A DNA stretch of 64,000 bases from Talinum fruticosum. Its lineage: Eukaryota; Streptophyta; Magnoliopsida; Caryophyllales; Talinaceae. The stretch spans positions 4,574,501 through 4,638,500 of the forward strand of contig JAITYX010000003.1 in assembly GCA_021018815.1 (NCBI GenBank), written 5' to 3'. Below are positions 1 through 11,553 of this stretch, piece after piece (the stretch's first letter is position 1; the number at the start of each line of letters is the position of its first letter). The translations under genes were made by a program, and so were the position numbers. The notes below the pieces were generated by a model, which was given only the letters and a program-made list of their open reading frames with translations, did no database searches and was not told where the DNA came from.

Positions 1-1381
1 CTCTCTCCCGGTTCAACGAATCGGCCCGTGTTCCAGGCGTCCGTGTCATGGGCTAGAACAAATCTTGAGCAAACTAAAATACATGAGATAGGCTGCTTGA
101 GGTCAGCCCTCAACCGCGTTAACTCGGTATGTTACTTCTACTCTCAAACTTTGCTCTAACATAAGCCTAAGTGAGCTTTTCAACATACTTTTATAGCATT
201 CTAGTCATGCCCACAGCCTGTACCACTACCTGTGGGGCCACCCGTGGTGCAGTCCAGCCCTTATATCCATGATTTTTATCTATTTTCTTATTGTTTTTCA
301 TACTTGCTGCTGATTTCTTAATAATTCTTGTATGTAAGCTAACTTCTATCCTTGGGCCCAACTCCAACTTCCACAAAATGTCCTTGTGGCCCATGAATTG
401 AGTGAAAAAAGGATCTTGTTTGAAGTTCCTTTTGGATTTTGTTGGTATCTTGGGGAGAGGGTTACTCCTCAAATTCGCGTTAACACATGGCCTCCATTTG
501 TTCCGGTCGATCCTCCTTCGACCGTGTTTTATTTTCGTTCTCTTTCTCCAACCGAGCAAGCGACGGCCATGGTGGGGTATATGTTTACCTCACTCTTAAA
601 TTTACACACCTTCTACGCACATTATGCATCTCGCATCATGACTCAACTAGTAAATGCTCAACTCCTCTCTTACAACCTTGGATTTCTTGCATGGAAATTA
701 ATCATCGTCTTTCTTTTGCAACTTACTCCTGCGGATATTCACATTCCGAGTCTCAACATGTATGTTATCGTGCTCGGGGACCTCCTCGTTTCATCATGAT
801 TCCCGAAATTTCGGAAGAGGAATGTGTCGGGCATCCCTTTCCTAGAAATTGACGAGGGGTAAGAGTTATGTGCTCTTTTCCTTTTAGTGGCATGCTAAAA
901 GCATTTGTCTCATTGATAACACTCGAATAAACTTTGCAGATACGACCGGCAGTAGTCTAGAACTATATCTCGTCAAATTTCAATCGACTCTTCGTGGAAT
1001 CCAAAATTTCTTTACCAATCGATCTTTCTTTACTTCTCGAGTAAGTTCTCAATTAGTGTTGTGCTAAATTCTTTAAGCTTTTAGTGATCTCGCTAATCGT
1101 TTCCCTGATCATGTAGAATTGCCAATTGAGAGCTACTCCTTCCAAGTAGTCTTCCTAGTGCGTCCGAGACATCATCCCAAACTTATGAACAACAAATGCC
1201 TTCTAGTAACAATGCTAGACAAGGCTCGTCACGACATTCTTCATGGCATACTCATCATAGGAGTGCGTATGAGGCAGGACCTAGCGCTTCTAGGCCTAGT
1301 ACCTCCGGTGCAGGACAAGGTTTCTCCGAGGATAGCTTGAACATCTTACCCTTGCAAGCCTTTGATCGACATGGGAACCGC
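1..1381. other. Unassigned repetitive DNA with coding-like fragments
   Basis: No family is recognised. Two plus-strand stretches look coding-like: an open frame at 386-799, and a Ser/Gln/His-rich stretch ending in a stop at 1388-1390 (readable back to about 1130). Possible splice signals lie between them: a GTAAG near 857 and a TTTGCAG near 938. This could be a decayed gene or transposon ORF. Base composition is unremarkable, and the stretch is directly followed by a copia LTR fragment, so it lies inside the transposon block. Function unknown. Confidence 0.3.
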
Positions 1382-1650
1382 TTTACTTGATCCGGTCAAA
1401 TAATTCATAAGGAAATAAACTTACTAGGAATAAAGAATTAACGTTGTAATTCTTTTTGCATTGAAAAACAAAGTCGAGTGCTCGGAGAAAGTATGTTAGA
1501 GAAATTATTTGATCATGCAATGGTTCTGAGTGATGTCCGAGTGAGTTAGAAACACTAGTGACGAAGATATGTAGTAAGGCGCTTTCGAGTCGAGTCAAAA
1601 CATAATGAAAGCTTAGATAGAAGTTTCTATAAGATACAAAATGACTTAGA
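1382..1650 (-). mobile_element. Copia LTR fragment, reverse orientation
   Basis: This stretch aligns with part of the reversed LTR D at about 34100-34360. Both share, in order, a TTGATC..TCAAATAATTC block, a GAGAAATTATTT block, a TGTCCGAGTG block and an ACATAATGAAA block. It is an internal LTR piece without recognisable ends, cut off at the start of the duplicated unit at 1651. It belongs to the same SIRE-like family that makes up most of the next 34 kb. Confidence 0.6.
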
Positions 1651-2136
1651 AATCCTAATTTAGCTAGTTCCTACCAAGCATCCATACTGAATTTAAACTA
1701 AGAGTTATTGAATGCTAAATCGGCATTCCGATCTCTTGGTTAATTTTCAAGCAATCACCATTACTCGCCAAGTACCTTCATCATTTTCCTACATTACTTA
1801 CCACCACAAATTTCACTAAAAGCCTCTCTTAGTCTCGTTTCCCGTCATCTCACTTCTAGATCCGGTTTGTGATCCAAGATCGCATGTGTGACAACCTCGA
1901 GGGCACTCAATCTACTTTCACTCCCGCTTACAGCTTTATTTATTTTATGCCTTGAATGTTTTCCATATTGTGAATCAAGATGTAATCGCTCTTTAATTCC
2001 TCCCAACTTGATGTAAATTTTATTTTTCTTGCTTTCCTTTTCGCTTTCTTTTATCGTTTTCTTTATCACTTTCTTAACTCGCTTTTGCTGCTTTCTTTGC
2101 ATGTTTTGGTTGATGTAATTTTCCATATTCGCATTA
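1651..2136. repeat. Direct repeat, copy 1 (about 485 bp)
   Basis: This copy is closely similar to 2233-2717 (offset about 582 bp), beginning at AATCCTAA and ending near TTCCATATTCGCAT. The minus strand holds a Lys/Glu-rich open frame of 93 codons (2126-1845) with a partial counterpart in copy 2 (2742-2536). That low-complexity frame may be chance. The 96-bp spacer between the copies holds CTATAAATAG at 2169-2178, a good TATA-box match. Origin unknown. Confidence 0.7.
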
Positions 2137-2232
2137 TTTTAGGACATTTTTGTGACCTAATTTTTCTCCTATAAATAGAGGATCATTTCCTCTGTTTTGA
2201 GAATGGCCAATTCCTATGCCACATGCTACTCG

Positions 2233-2717
2233 AATCCTAACTTAGCTAGTTCCTACCAAGCATCCAGTATCGAATTTAAACTAAGAGTTATTGAATGCTA
2301 AATTGGCATTCTAATCTCTTGGTTAATTTTCAAGCAATCACCATTACTCTACCAAGTACCTTCATCATTTTCCTACATTACTTACCACCACAAATTTCAC
2401 TAAAAGCCTCTCTTAATCTCATTTCCCATCGTCACGCTTCTAGATCCGGTTTGTGATCCAAGATCAGCAGAAGGGACAACCCGAGGGCACTCAATCTACT
2501 TTCACTCCCACTTACGGTTTATTTATTTTATGCCTTTAATGCTTTCCATATTGTGAATCAAGATGTAATTGTTCTTTAATTCCTCCCCGCCTAATGTAAA
2601 TTTTATTTTTCTCGCTTTCCTTTTCGATTTCATTTATCGTTTTCTTTATCACTTTCTTAACCGCTTTTGCTGCTTTCTTTGCATGTTTTGGTTGATTTAA
2701 TTTTTCCATATTCGCAT
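2233..2717. repeat. Direct repeat, copy 2 (about 485 bp)
   Basis: Second copy of the unit at 1651-2136, differing by scattered substitutions and short indels. Both copies end in the same CATATTCGCAT motif. No terminal TG..CA or target-site duplication was seen that would mark these as an LTR pair, and the spacing is too short to enclose a retroelement body. Confidence 0.7.
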
Positions 2718-3477
2718 GATGTATGCTTGATTGAAAATACACTATTTTAACTCATAATTCGAACTAATAGAGGCTCTCTGTTGACGCACGGAATGGAGGG
2801 CTTATCCTTACATTTCATACCTTCACCCCTGAATACTAAATTCTCGGTTCCAGGCCGATGGAGTCATTTTTAAGCCTATTTCAAGCTTAGTTTTCCCATA
2901 TCAAGGTTGGAATAGTACTTTTTATTATTATTAGTTTTATTCCTAAAATTGACTAGCTATTCTCCCTTTTCTACTTTATTTCTCTTAAACCGCATCTCGA
3001 TATTTCGATTAAAAAAATGGACAAAACTAATCTACTTTCCGATAGCCAAGGCCATGGATCGAGACCGACTCCTCGGTCTCAGCTCGTGAGTGACACTGGC
3101 TTTCATCGGCGCCGGCTAGTCACCGAGCTTAGCTCTTAGTCCAAACCAAGGTTATCACACCTTTTTGGACCAAAATCCTTGCGGCAAAATATAAATTATA
3201 TTTTTTATTTTCTTAAATTATCAAATAATATCCTGAGACCTTCTAAAATTAATATGTAAAAGTAAATTATTAATAACAATCGTCGATCACCACTTTGCTT
3301 AAACTTTTTCAAATTAAATTACAAAAATCAGAATTCTTAATGAGAGACACATCCCACTTTCAAAAATCATTTTCAAAACTCTAAAATTACAAGAACCACC
3401 ACCGCTCCGTGGGAAAACTTTGGTGCATTTATCCGCCATTCCTATGGGGTAGGCAGGGCCGTTGGTTCCTACAAAGG
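2718..3477. other. Unassigned sequence before the element A remnant
   Basis: No credible gene is seen. A GC-richer patch at about 3040-3160 is followed by AT-rich DNA. At 3478 the sequence switches abruptly into copia reverse transcriptase. The 5' half of element A is therefore missing here: either replaced, or lying upstream of an insertion that spans 1-3477. Confidence 0.35.
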
Positions 3478-4435
3478 TTATGTGTACATTTTTAAATGGC
3501 TTTATTCAAGAGGAAGTTTATGTTGAACAACCCCTAGATGTGAAAATTCTCAATTTCCCAATCATGTTTTCAAATTACAAAAGATTTTATATGGTTTGAA
3601 ACAAGCTCCAAGAGTTTGGTATGAAAGATTAAGCAACTTTTTGGTTAAAAATGGTTTCAAAAGAAGTTTGATTGACAAAACTCTATTTATAAAAACCAAG
3701 GGCAATGACTTTCTCATAATTCAAATTCATGTTGATGACATAATTTTTAGAGCTACTAATGAAGTTCTATGCTAAGAATTTTCCGAGCTTATGAGATAGG
3801 AATTTCAAATGAGTATGATGGGAGAACTTAATTTCTTCCTTGGACTGCAAATCAAAAAACACAAGGATGGAATCTATATCCATCAGCCCGCTAAGTATGT
3901 GAAGGAACTACTTAAGAAGTACAAGCTACAAGATGTTAAACTAGCAAGCAATTCCAATGGGTAGCAGTACTCAAACTTAACTCGGATGACAAAGGTAAGG
4001 CAAGAAATCAAAAACTCTACAGAGGTACGATTCTCTATCTTACATCTAGCGGACCGGATATCATGTTTAGTGTTTGTTTGTGTGCAAGATTTCAAGCTAA
4101 TCCAAAATAATCACATCTCACTCGCGGTTAAGAGAATTTTTAGATATCTTACAAGAACTCAAGCACTTGGTCTCTAGTACTCAAAAGATTTAAGTCTCGA
4201 CCCTCACCGGCTACTTAGACACTAATTATGTTGGGTACAAAGTTGATAGGAAGAGTACTTTAAGAGCATGCCAATTTCTAGGACAATCACCCATCGCCCG
4301 ACACTCAAAGAAGCAAATCCAGCCGCCTTATCAACAGCTAAGGCTGAGTACATAGCAGCAGGAGCTTGTTGTGCTCGGCTATCGTAGGCCAAGCAACACC
4401 TAAAGGATTTGGGACTCGACATTCACAACTATACA
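3478..4435 (+). pseudogene. Element A: copia RT/RNase H remnant
   Basis: Degenerate Ty1/copia reverse transcriptase running into RNase H, homologous to element C at about 10350-11310. Recognisable pieces are an FPNHVFKLQK-like stretch near 3560, YGLKQAP near 3590, the catalytic box as HVDD instead of YVDD (about 3729-3740), and MMGELNFFLGLQIK near 3815. Several in-frame stops and frameshifts show long decay. The RNase H is cut at 4435 by solo LTR B and resumes at 16789. The last five bases, ATACA (4431-4435), are the target-site duplication of B. Confidence 0.85.
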
Positions 4436-4971
4436 TGAAGGTTTGCTCGGGGAGAGTCTCGAGTCACCCTAGAAGGGGGTGAATAGGGTGATGGAAGTTT
4501 TTCGTGAAACCTTTCTCTTTTGATAAAGAAGAGACAAGGACATGTTCCGAGTCAATTAGCAGTGGTCGAAATATATAGACTCGTAAATGTTATCAAGAAT
4601 AAATAAGCGGATCAAGCGTAAGAAGTATAACAGTCCGAGTCTAGAATGAACTCGTGAAAGACAACACTTAGAAATTACGTGGAAACCCTCCCGGGGCAGA
4701 AAACCACGAACCGTGCTAATCCAAGCACGAAGTCAAATCCACTATTTTGAGTCCACAAAATACCGTGAACCGACCGAACCCGAGTTGCTCCCATAGATAA
4801 CTCTATACAAGTTTTCCTAGACTCGTAAATTCCCTTATTTGATCTAGTACTTCCTAACCGAGATAACCCTTACAACTAGGGACAACTAAGCTGAGTTTAC
4901 CCTTACAGCCTTAGTTAAGGGACCTTACAAAGAAAGTAAGAAAGTGTTTGTAATCGAGTACAAGACCTTAC
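4436..4971 (-). mobile_element. Solo LTR B, left part (reverse copia LTR)
   Basis: Reverse complement of the 3' end of the LTRs of element C (for example the block matching 6440-6500). It starts TGAAGG, as expected for an inverted TG..CA LTR. It is preceded by ATACA (4431-4435), repeated at 16784-16788 after the right part. Element C interrupts it after CTTAC (4967-4971). Together with 15729-16783 it forms a solo LTR of about 1.59 kb with no internal region attached. Confidence 0.9.
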
Positions 4972-6501
4972 GAAGACTCGGACATCGCTCTATATCTTTC
5001 CGAGTCATGCAAAAGGAATCGGGTATAACGATGTCATTTATATAGAGTTTTGATTCCAAGGCATTCTCTCGTGTCTCAGAAACTTACTTGAGTTAAAAAG
5101 TATCTTTTCTATGCGATTCGGCCTTCACATATCTCTTTAATCGCTTTTCGGATAGCGACTCGAAAAACTTGTTCTTTATTCCGAGTCCACTCTCTCTCGT
5201 AATCGACTTGTGGTTATTTACTCTATTGATTGCAAAGTCGGCATTCGTAGTTCATTTCATGCTTAGTCTACATCAAGTGTTTCCCACTCGATATTTGTTA
5301 ATAGAACTTGATTCTTTGCTTAAGACTAAGTCTTATGGAATTCCGAGTATCATGGATATTAGACTCGGAATACTCCATTTCTTTTCCGACTCGGATAATT
5401 TGTTGGTTAATTATCATGATTATATTATTATCTCGTGTCTAACCTTGGACCAAAGTATTTTATACTTTGAGAACCAAAGGTGTTTTACTTTTGTAGGTTA
5501 TTCAATCGAGGATATCTTTTCAAAACTACAAAAGTAGCCGGCTTCAGGACGTCAAATCACCAGCAGATATGGGTTTTCATCTTCCTCGCTTTAGTCCCGG
5601 AAGATTGTGTCGAAGCCGTCTCGCTTCCATATCCGGAAAACTGGAACGCTAAGCTTAACGGTGGTTTCCACCACATTTATCAAGACACAACCGATGGTTT
5701 TGGGACTTCCAAGAGAGTTAAACCGTTGTACAACGTCTATATTTCAACGGATACTTTCCGAGTGACTCGGAAAGCCTTTCACAACGGTCACGAGAGGACT
5801 CTCGGTCAGCGAGATGAAGATAACGGCTACTCGCTCGGTATTCTATAAAAGGAAGCCACTTCACAAGACTTGAAGGTTGCCGAACATATTGTCAATACAC
5901 GTACTTGAACAAAGTTATTGTATTCATTCTCAATCTTCTACTTACAACTCCTACTCGTAATTCATTACTTTCCGAGTTGTAAGGTCTTGTACTAAGTTAC
6001 AAACTCTTCTTACATTCTTTGTAAGGTCCCTTGACTAAGCCGTAAGGGTTAACTCAGCTTAGTTGTCCCTAGCTGTAAGGGTTATCTCAGCTAGGAAGTA
6101 CTAGATCGGATAAGGGAATTTCGAGTCTAGGAAAACTTGTATAGAGTTGTCCAAGGGAGCAACTCGGGTTCGATCAAGTTCACGGTATTTTGTGGACTCA
6201 AAATAGTGGATTTGACTTCGTGTCTGGATTGACACGGGCCGTGGTTTTCTCGCCCCGGGAGGGTTTCCACGTAAATTCTCTCGTGTTCTATTTCGAGTTC
6301 ATTCTAGACTCGGATCGCCCTGCTGAACGTGTTTACTCCGATTCATTACATTCCGAGTCCAATCTTTTTCGACTCCTTGCTTAGACTCGGAATCTGTCTT
6401 TGACTCTTCTCTGTCAAAAGGTGTGTGCTTTCGCAAAGAATTTTTCATCACCCTATTCACCCCCTCTAGGGTGACTCGGACTCTCCCCGAGCAAACCTTC
6501 A
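4972..6501 (+). repeat. 5' LTR of element C
   Basis: About 1.53 kb, matching 14198-15723 over its whole length. It starts GAAGACTCGG; the leading T seen in the 3' LTR is missing. It ends CCTTCA. A TATA box CTATAAAAGG lies at 5843-5852, about two thirds in, so transcription of the element should begin roughly 30 bp downstream in the LTR. Confidence 0.92.
5843..5852 (+). promoter_or_regulatory. LTR TATA box (element C)
   Basis: CTATAAAAGG, repeated at 15066-15075 in the 3' LTR and found as ATAAATAG variants at corresponding places in LTRs E (about 33154) and A (about 35234). This conservation across family members supports a real promoter. Confidence 0.7.
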
Positions 6502-6503
6502 AT

Positions 6504-6515
6504 TGGTATCGAGCC
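6504..6515 (+). other. Primer-binding site of element C
   Basis: TGGTATCGAGCC, two bases after the LTR end. The usual copia site, complementary to the initiator-Met tRNA 3' end, is TGGTATCAGAGC. One base (the A of CAG) is missing here, which matches the CHG-site indel pattern seen elsewhere in the window. Confidence 0.85.
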
Positions 6516-6560
6516 TAGCCTTTCGTAAAGGATCTAACAGTCCAAAGGTTTAAAGATCGG

Positions 6561-7525
6561 ATGGCTCGAACACCTGGAGAGTTCGACGAAGGTAGATCTT
6601 CCAACAGGCCACCAAAATTCAAAGGTTCAAATTTCGGTCACTCTGGAAGAAGCTTATGGAATGTTTCCTTATGGATCACGATGAAGAAGTATGGGAAATC
6701 ATACAACAAGGAAACTACATTCCAACGAAGACAGATGAATTCGGAATCCTTCCAAAGACAAAGGCCGAGTTCACGACGACGAAGCGAGAAGTTCGAAAGA
6801 ACTTCAAAGCCATGAACATCCTCATGTGCGCTATAAGCTCGGAAGAATATAATCGAGTCTCTGCTCGTGACTCGCTAAAGAGGTGTGGGACACTCGGTCA
6901 ACACCTACGAAGGTACAAGTCGGGTGAGACAAGCGAAGATCAGCCAAGTATCTTCACAAATATGAGCTTTTCAAAATGGAGCCGAAGAGAACATTACTCG
7001 GATGTTCATACGCTTCACCGAGATCACCAACAATCTCAAATCTCTGGGAAAGAAAATCTCCCATGAAGAAATGTGCCGGAAAATTCTCGAAGCCTACCCA
7101 AGAAACGATGGGGTCCTAAGGTAACTGCCATAGAAGAGGCTCGGAACCTCTCACTCTTGAAGCCGGACGAGCTCATCGGAAAGCTTCGACCCATGAGATA
7201 CATCTCGGAAGAAGAAGATGCCGAGGGTACTTCCAAAAGGAACATCGCGCTTAAAGCCTCGTGAATCCAAAGAAGCAAGTCCAAGCTCCTCCGACTCGAA
7301 GATGATCCCATGGCACTCATTGCAAGAGGCTTCAAGAGAATGATGAAGCACAAAAGATGGGATAAAAGGCCAAAAGAAGAATTCTACAAAAGGACAAGAG
7401 AGACAGAAAAGGTAAGTTTTCTTCACCTTCAAAGTTATCTTTGTCTAAGAATGCTTGGATGTTTTGAATGTGGCAGCAAAGACCACATAGTCAAGGACTC
7501 GTCCAAAACGAAGAAGGGATAGGAA
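6561..7525 (+). pseudogene. Element C gag (frameshifted)
   Basis: Starts at ATG 6561 (MARTPGEFDEG), about 60 bp after the primer-binding site. The frame breaks near 6640 and again several times, for example near 6895 and 7190, but copia gag similarity continues across frames: an EEVWEIIQQGNY-like stretch near 6685, an NFKAMNILMCAISSEEYNRV stretch near 6800, a GKKISHEEMCRKIL stretch near 7047 and an EEARNLSLLKPDELIGKL stretch near 7132. It ends in a CCHC zinc knuckle at about 7458-7500 (CFECGSKDH), whose last Cys is lost where an expected ACTGTCC reads ACTCGTCC. In an intact element it would form the virus-like particle. Confidence 0.85.
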
Positions 7526-8424
7526 GAAGAAAAAGGCCATGATGGCAACATGGAGTGACGAGGATTCATCCGAAGACGACGAGGATTCGGATGACTCAAA
7601 GTGTCTAATGGCAATCACCGACTCGAAGCCGAAAAGAGTCGGACTCGGACTACGGACTCGGATAATGAGGAAACCGATCCTCAAGAGGTAATAAACTACT
7701 TCCTCAAATTTTCCAAAGTTGATTTAGCTAAGTACATCTTCACTTTGGAAGAAAAGTCCAATTCGATTCTTCTCATTTCAAGGAACAACTTGAGTCAATC
7801 ACTTCGAGAGCATCTCGTTTAAAAAACGAATTGGAAAAGCCGAGACTCACACTCGGAGAACTCAAGACAAGTGCTCAATCTAATGAGACCGAGTCCGAGT
7901 TACTCGAAAAGAAAATGAGCAACCGAAACAGAAGCTCATTGAGTCTCAAGATCTGGTTTTGAAGTATTCTCAAGGACGGAAGAACCTTGATATGCTCTTA
8001 GGATCACAATGTGTCTCATTTCGAAAAGAAGGTCTTGGTTTCAACAAAGAGGAAGAATCTAATTCTTACTCGGAATTGTTCAAAAAGGACTCCGAACTGT
8101 TAAGTTCAAAAAGGCTGAGCATGGTCCCATTCACAAAAATGAAAGGAGGACTAAACCCGGACCTATTTACAAAAAGAAACCATTTTCCTCTCGTTTCAAA
8201 AGGAAAGGTTTTTAAAAGGAAAGAGACACAGACTCGGTCCTCCGAAAAGAAGGAGACTCGGAATCGGACTAAAACCAAAGTCATTCAAATCTGGGTTCCG
8301 AAGCACCTTCTTCCTCGTAAAAGGACCACAAGTAAGGAATGTTACTTGGGTTCGTTAGAGGAAGTGAGAAGGGTTAGATTTTCTCTGTTTTGCGAGTCAC
8401 TCGAAAAGATCAAAAGGACACTGG
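7526..8424 (+). pseudogene. Element C gag-pol linker, charged region
   Basis: Acidic and Lys-rich coding remnants lie between the zinc knuckle and the protease. They include a Ser/Asp/Glu-rich stretch near 7560-7690 and a basic stretch near 8190-8290, broken into several frames. SIRE-type elements commonly have a long low-complexity region here. No catalytic motif is expected or seen. Confidence 0.6.
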
Positions 8425-9330
8425 TACTGGACAGCGGATGTTCTCGACACATGTCGGGTGACCAAGGACTCTTTTACGAGTCGAAGTCATATAAAGGAGG
8501 AAAGGTGACCTTCGGTGATGACAGCGAAGGGCAAGATAGTGGGCATTGGGAAGATTGGTAATGGAAACAATCTGGTGAGCCCAGTCTACCTTGTCAAAGG
8601 ACTTAAGTACAACTTACTTAGCATCTCCCAGCTTTGTGACAAAGGTTAAGAGGTAAAATTCACTCAATCCAAGTGCTACATCACAGATGAGACCACCAAA
8701 GAGGTAAAGCTCTCGGGTAAGAGATCGGGTAATACCTACATCATCCCTCTTTCGACCCAAGTCGGAACTTATCCTGTTTAAAAGCATATCTTCAAGATGA
8801 TTCTTGGATTTGGCATCGTAGATTAGGTCATATTAGCATGCATACTCTCAAAAAGCTTGCATCTCATCATCTGGTTAGAGGATTACCTAACCGTGCGTTT
8901 GAGAAGGACAAAGTATGTGGAGCATGCACCAAAGGGAAACAAGTCGGATCTTCATTCAAATCTCTGAAGACAGTTTCCACATCCAACGTGCTTGAATTAC
9001 TACACATGGACTTATGTGGTGAAATCCTCGTAAAGAGTCTCGGAGGTAAATCTTACATACTTGTTATTATTGATGATTTTTCGAGATTTACCGGGTGTGT
9101 TTTCCGAAGCATAAGAATGAGGCTTTTAAGGAGTTCAGCAAGCTCGTAGAAAGATTCAAGTTGAGTCTCGGACTCGGATTCAAAAGATTCGAACCGACCA
9201 TGGAAGGGAGTTCGACTACTCGGAATTCTCGAGTTTTGTGACAAGAATGGAATTTCTCACAACTTCTCGGCACCCAGAACTCCTCAACAGAATGGAGTAG
9301 TTGAGAGAAAGAACAGAACCCTTGAAGAAA
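8425..9330 (+). pseudogene. Element C protease, GAG-pre-integrase and integrase
   Basis: The protease motif DSGCSRHMSGD starts at 8430 (copia aspartic protease-type DSG). A GAG-pre-integrase region follows near 8800-8950 (ACTKGKQVGSSFKSL). The integrase core shows the first catalytic Asp in LLHMDLCG (about 9000), the second in TDHGREFD (about 9196) and the Glu in VERKNRTLEE (about 9300), so the D,D-35-E triad is present although frames change near 9100 and 9190. It would process Gag-Pol and insert the cDNA. Confidence 0.88.
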
Positions 9331-9960
9331 TAGCAAGGACGATGATGATTGAACACAACCTGCCTTACTATTTCCAGGCGAGAGCGATAAACACAGCCAA
9401 CTACACTCTCAATCGATGCCTCATCGGACCCATTCTAAAGAAAACACCTTATGAGCTCTACAAAGGAAGGAAGCCAAATATTTCCTATTTCGGATCTTTC
9501 GGATGTAAGTGTTTTGTCCACAACAACGGTAAGGATCATCCGACCAAGTTTGATGCTCGGTCGAGACGAAGGAATTTTTCTAGGTTATTCTTCTCATAGC
9601 AAAGCTTATCGTATATTCAACAAGAGAATTAACAAAGTGGAAGAAAGTATCCACGTAGTGTTTGATGAGCTTGAACAGGGAAAACCAAGTGAATCTTCAT
9701 ACTCGGAACCGAAGCTCGTAAAGGATGATGACGAAGATGAGTCTATAAAGACTCGGAAGGAGACCACTCGAACGAGGAAGCTCGGAATGAGACAACTCTA
9801 GAGGTCGCTCGAACGAGCAAGTCAATGAAGAGGATCACTTAGAGCAAGCTTCGAAGATCAAGCAATTCAACCAACAAACCTGGTGAATCAAAGAAGCTGG
9901 TAAAGCATTCAAATTTACTTCCAGTCATCCCCAAGAAAACATTATTTCGATATCAACAGT
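9331..9960 (+). pseudogene. Element C integrase C-terminal region and linker
   Basis: Continues the integrase: ANYTLNRCLIGPILKKTPYE near 9400 and KPNISYFGSFGCKCFVHN near 9475, a conserved copia integrase C-terminal segment. The frame shifts at about 9560, where an expected TCAGACG reads TCGAGACG. It resumes as GIFLGYSSHSKAYRIFN and ends in an acidic linker toward RT. Confidence 0.82.
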
Positions 9961-10862
9961 GGGGTAAGAACTCGTTCTTCTCTTCATAATCTATGTGCAT
10001 TCACTGCATTCATTTCACTAACTCGAACCCAAAAATGCACTAGAAGCCCTTAATGAACCCGAATGGGTAGAGGCCATGCAAGAAGAGCTGAATCAATTCG
10101 AGAGAAACCAAGTCCGGACTCGACCAACCGACCTTCGACCACCCGAGTTATAGGAACCAAATGGGTTTTCAAAAACAAAGCTGGATGAGGGTGGAATAGT
10201 AGTCGAAATAAGGCTAGACTTGTAGCTCGGGGTTACAATCAAGAGGAAGGAATTGATTGTGGGGAAACATTTGCACCAGTAGCTAGAATTGAAGCCATTA
10301 GAATACTTGTTGGCATTTGCATCCTGCATGCATATTAAATTATATCAAATGGATGTTAAGTGTGCCTTTCTCAATGGTTTTATTGAAGAAGAGGTCTATG
10401 TCGAGCAGACCTCCTGGTTTTGAAAACTCGGAATTTCCAAATCATGTTTTCAAACTCCAAAAGGCTCTCTATGGTCTTAAGCAAGCCCCTAGAGCTTGGT
10501 ACGAAAGAGCGAGCGACTTCCCGGTTCAAAATGATTTCAAAAGAGGTCGGATCGACAAGACTCTATTCATAAAGACCAAAGGGAAAGATTTTCTCATTGT
10601 TCAAATATATGTTGATGATATTATATTCGGTGCTACTAATGAATTTACGTGCCGAGAATTTTCCGAGTTGATGAGTCAAGAGTTCCAAATGAGCATGATG
10701 GGAGAACTCAACTTCTTCCTTGGGCTGCAAATCAAACAAGACAAAGATGGAATCTTTGTCCATCAATCAAAGTACACCAAGGAACTGCTGAAGAAATACA
10801 AACTTCAAGATGCAAAGCACGCATCTACTCCTATGAGCGACGAGTATAAAACTCGACTCGGA
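9961..10862 (+). pseudogene. Element C reverse transcriptase
   Basis: Copia RT (RVT_2 type). Visible blocks are [15 protein letters not shown] near 10265, a QMDVKCAFLNGFIEEEVYV-like stretch near 10350, YGLKQAPRAWYE near 10470 and the catalytic YVDD at 10608-10619. MMGELNFFLGLQIKQDKDGI follows near 10700. One base is inserted near 10405, breaking the frame after EEVYVEQ. Otherwise the core is well preserved, far better than in element A, where Y of YVDD is H. Confidence 0.92.
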
Positions 10863-11553
10863 TGAAACAGGTAAAGCGGTAGATCGAAACTCTATCGAGG
10901 TATGATTGGATCACTGCTATATCTTACTTCAAGCGGACCGAGATATAATGTTCGGTGTTTGTTTATGTGCACGATTTCAAGCTAATCCAAAAGAATCTCA
11001 TCTCACTGCGGTGAAGAGAATATTCGAGATATCTTGCGAGGCACTCGGAATCTAGGACTGTGGTACTCCGGAGACTCGAGCCGAGTCGGCTGGGTACTCG
11101 AGACGCGAGACTACGCAGGATACAAAGTTGATCGAAAGAGCACATCCGGAGCTTGCCAATTTCGGGTCAATCCCTAATATCCTGGCACTCAAAGAAGCAA
11201 AACTCGGTAGCTCTATCAAGCTGCGGAAGCTGAATATATTGCCAGCTGGAGCTTGTTGCACTCGAATTCTCTGGATAAAACAACACTTGAAGGATCTTGG
11301 ACTAACTCTCAACTCTGTCCCAATCAAGTGTGACAATCAAAGCGCAATCAGTATCACTAAGAATCCTGTCCGGCACTCAAAAACAAAGCATATTGAAGTC
11401 GGGTATCATTTCTTACGCGACCACTCGGAAAAGGGTGACATTACACTTGAGTTCATTCCTACTAATCTTCAATTAGCTGATATCTTTACTAAGCCACTTG
11501 GTGAAGATCAATTACATTTTATTCGGAATGAGCTTGGTATGTTAAATGCTTAG
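10863..11553 (+). pseudogene. Element C RNase H
   Basis: Copia RNase H region. The 5' part (10863-11130) is broken by several small indels. From 11128 the frame runs to a TAG at 11551-11553, with IKCDNQSAISITKNP and KTKHIEVGYHFLRDHSEKGD near 11325-11440 and a LADIFTKPLGEDQ stretch near 11480, the normal end of copia pol. A stop here followed by a separate downstream ORF is typical of SIRE-like elements. Confidence 0.9.

Noticed and set aside
1651..2717. The direct repeats as the LTR pair of a small retroelement (TRIM)
   Set aside because: Copies are only 96 bp apart; no TG..CA ends, primer site, polypurine tract or target duplication were seen.
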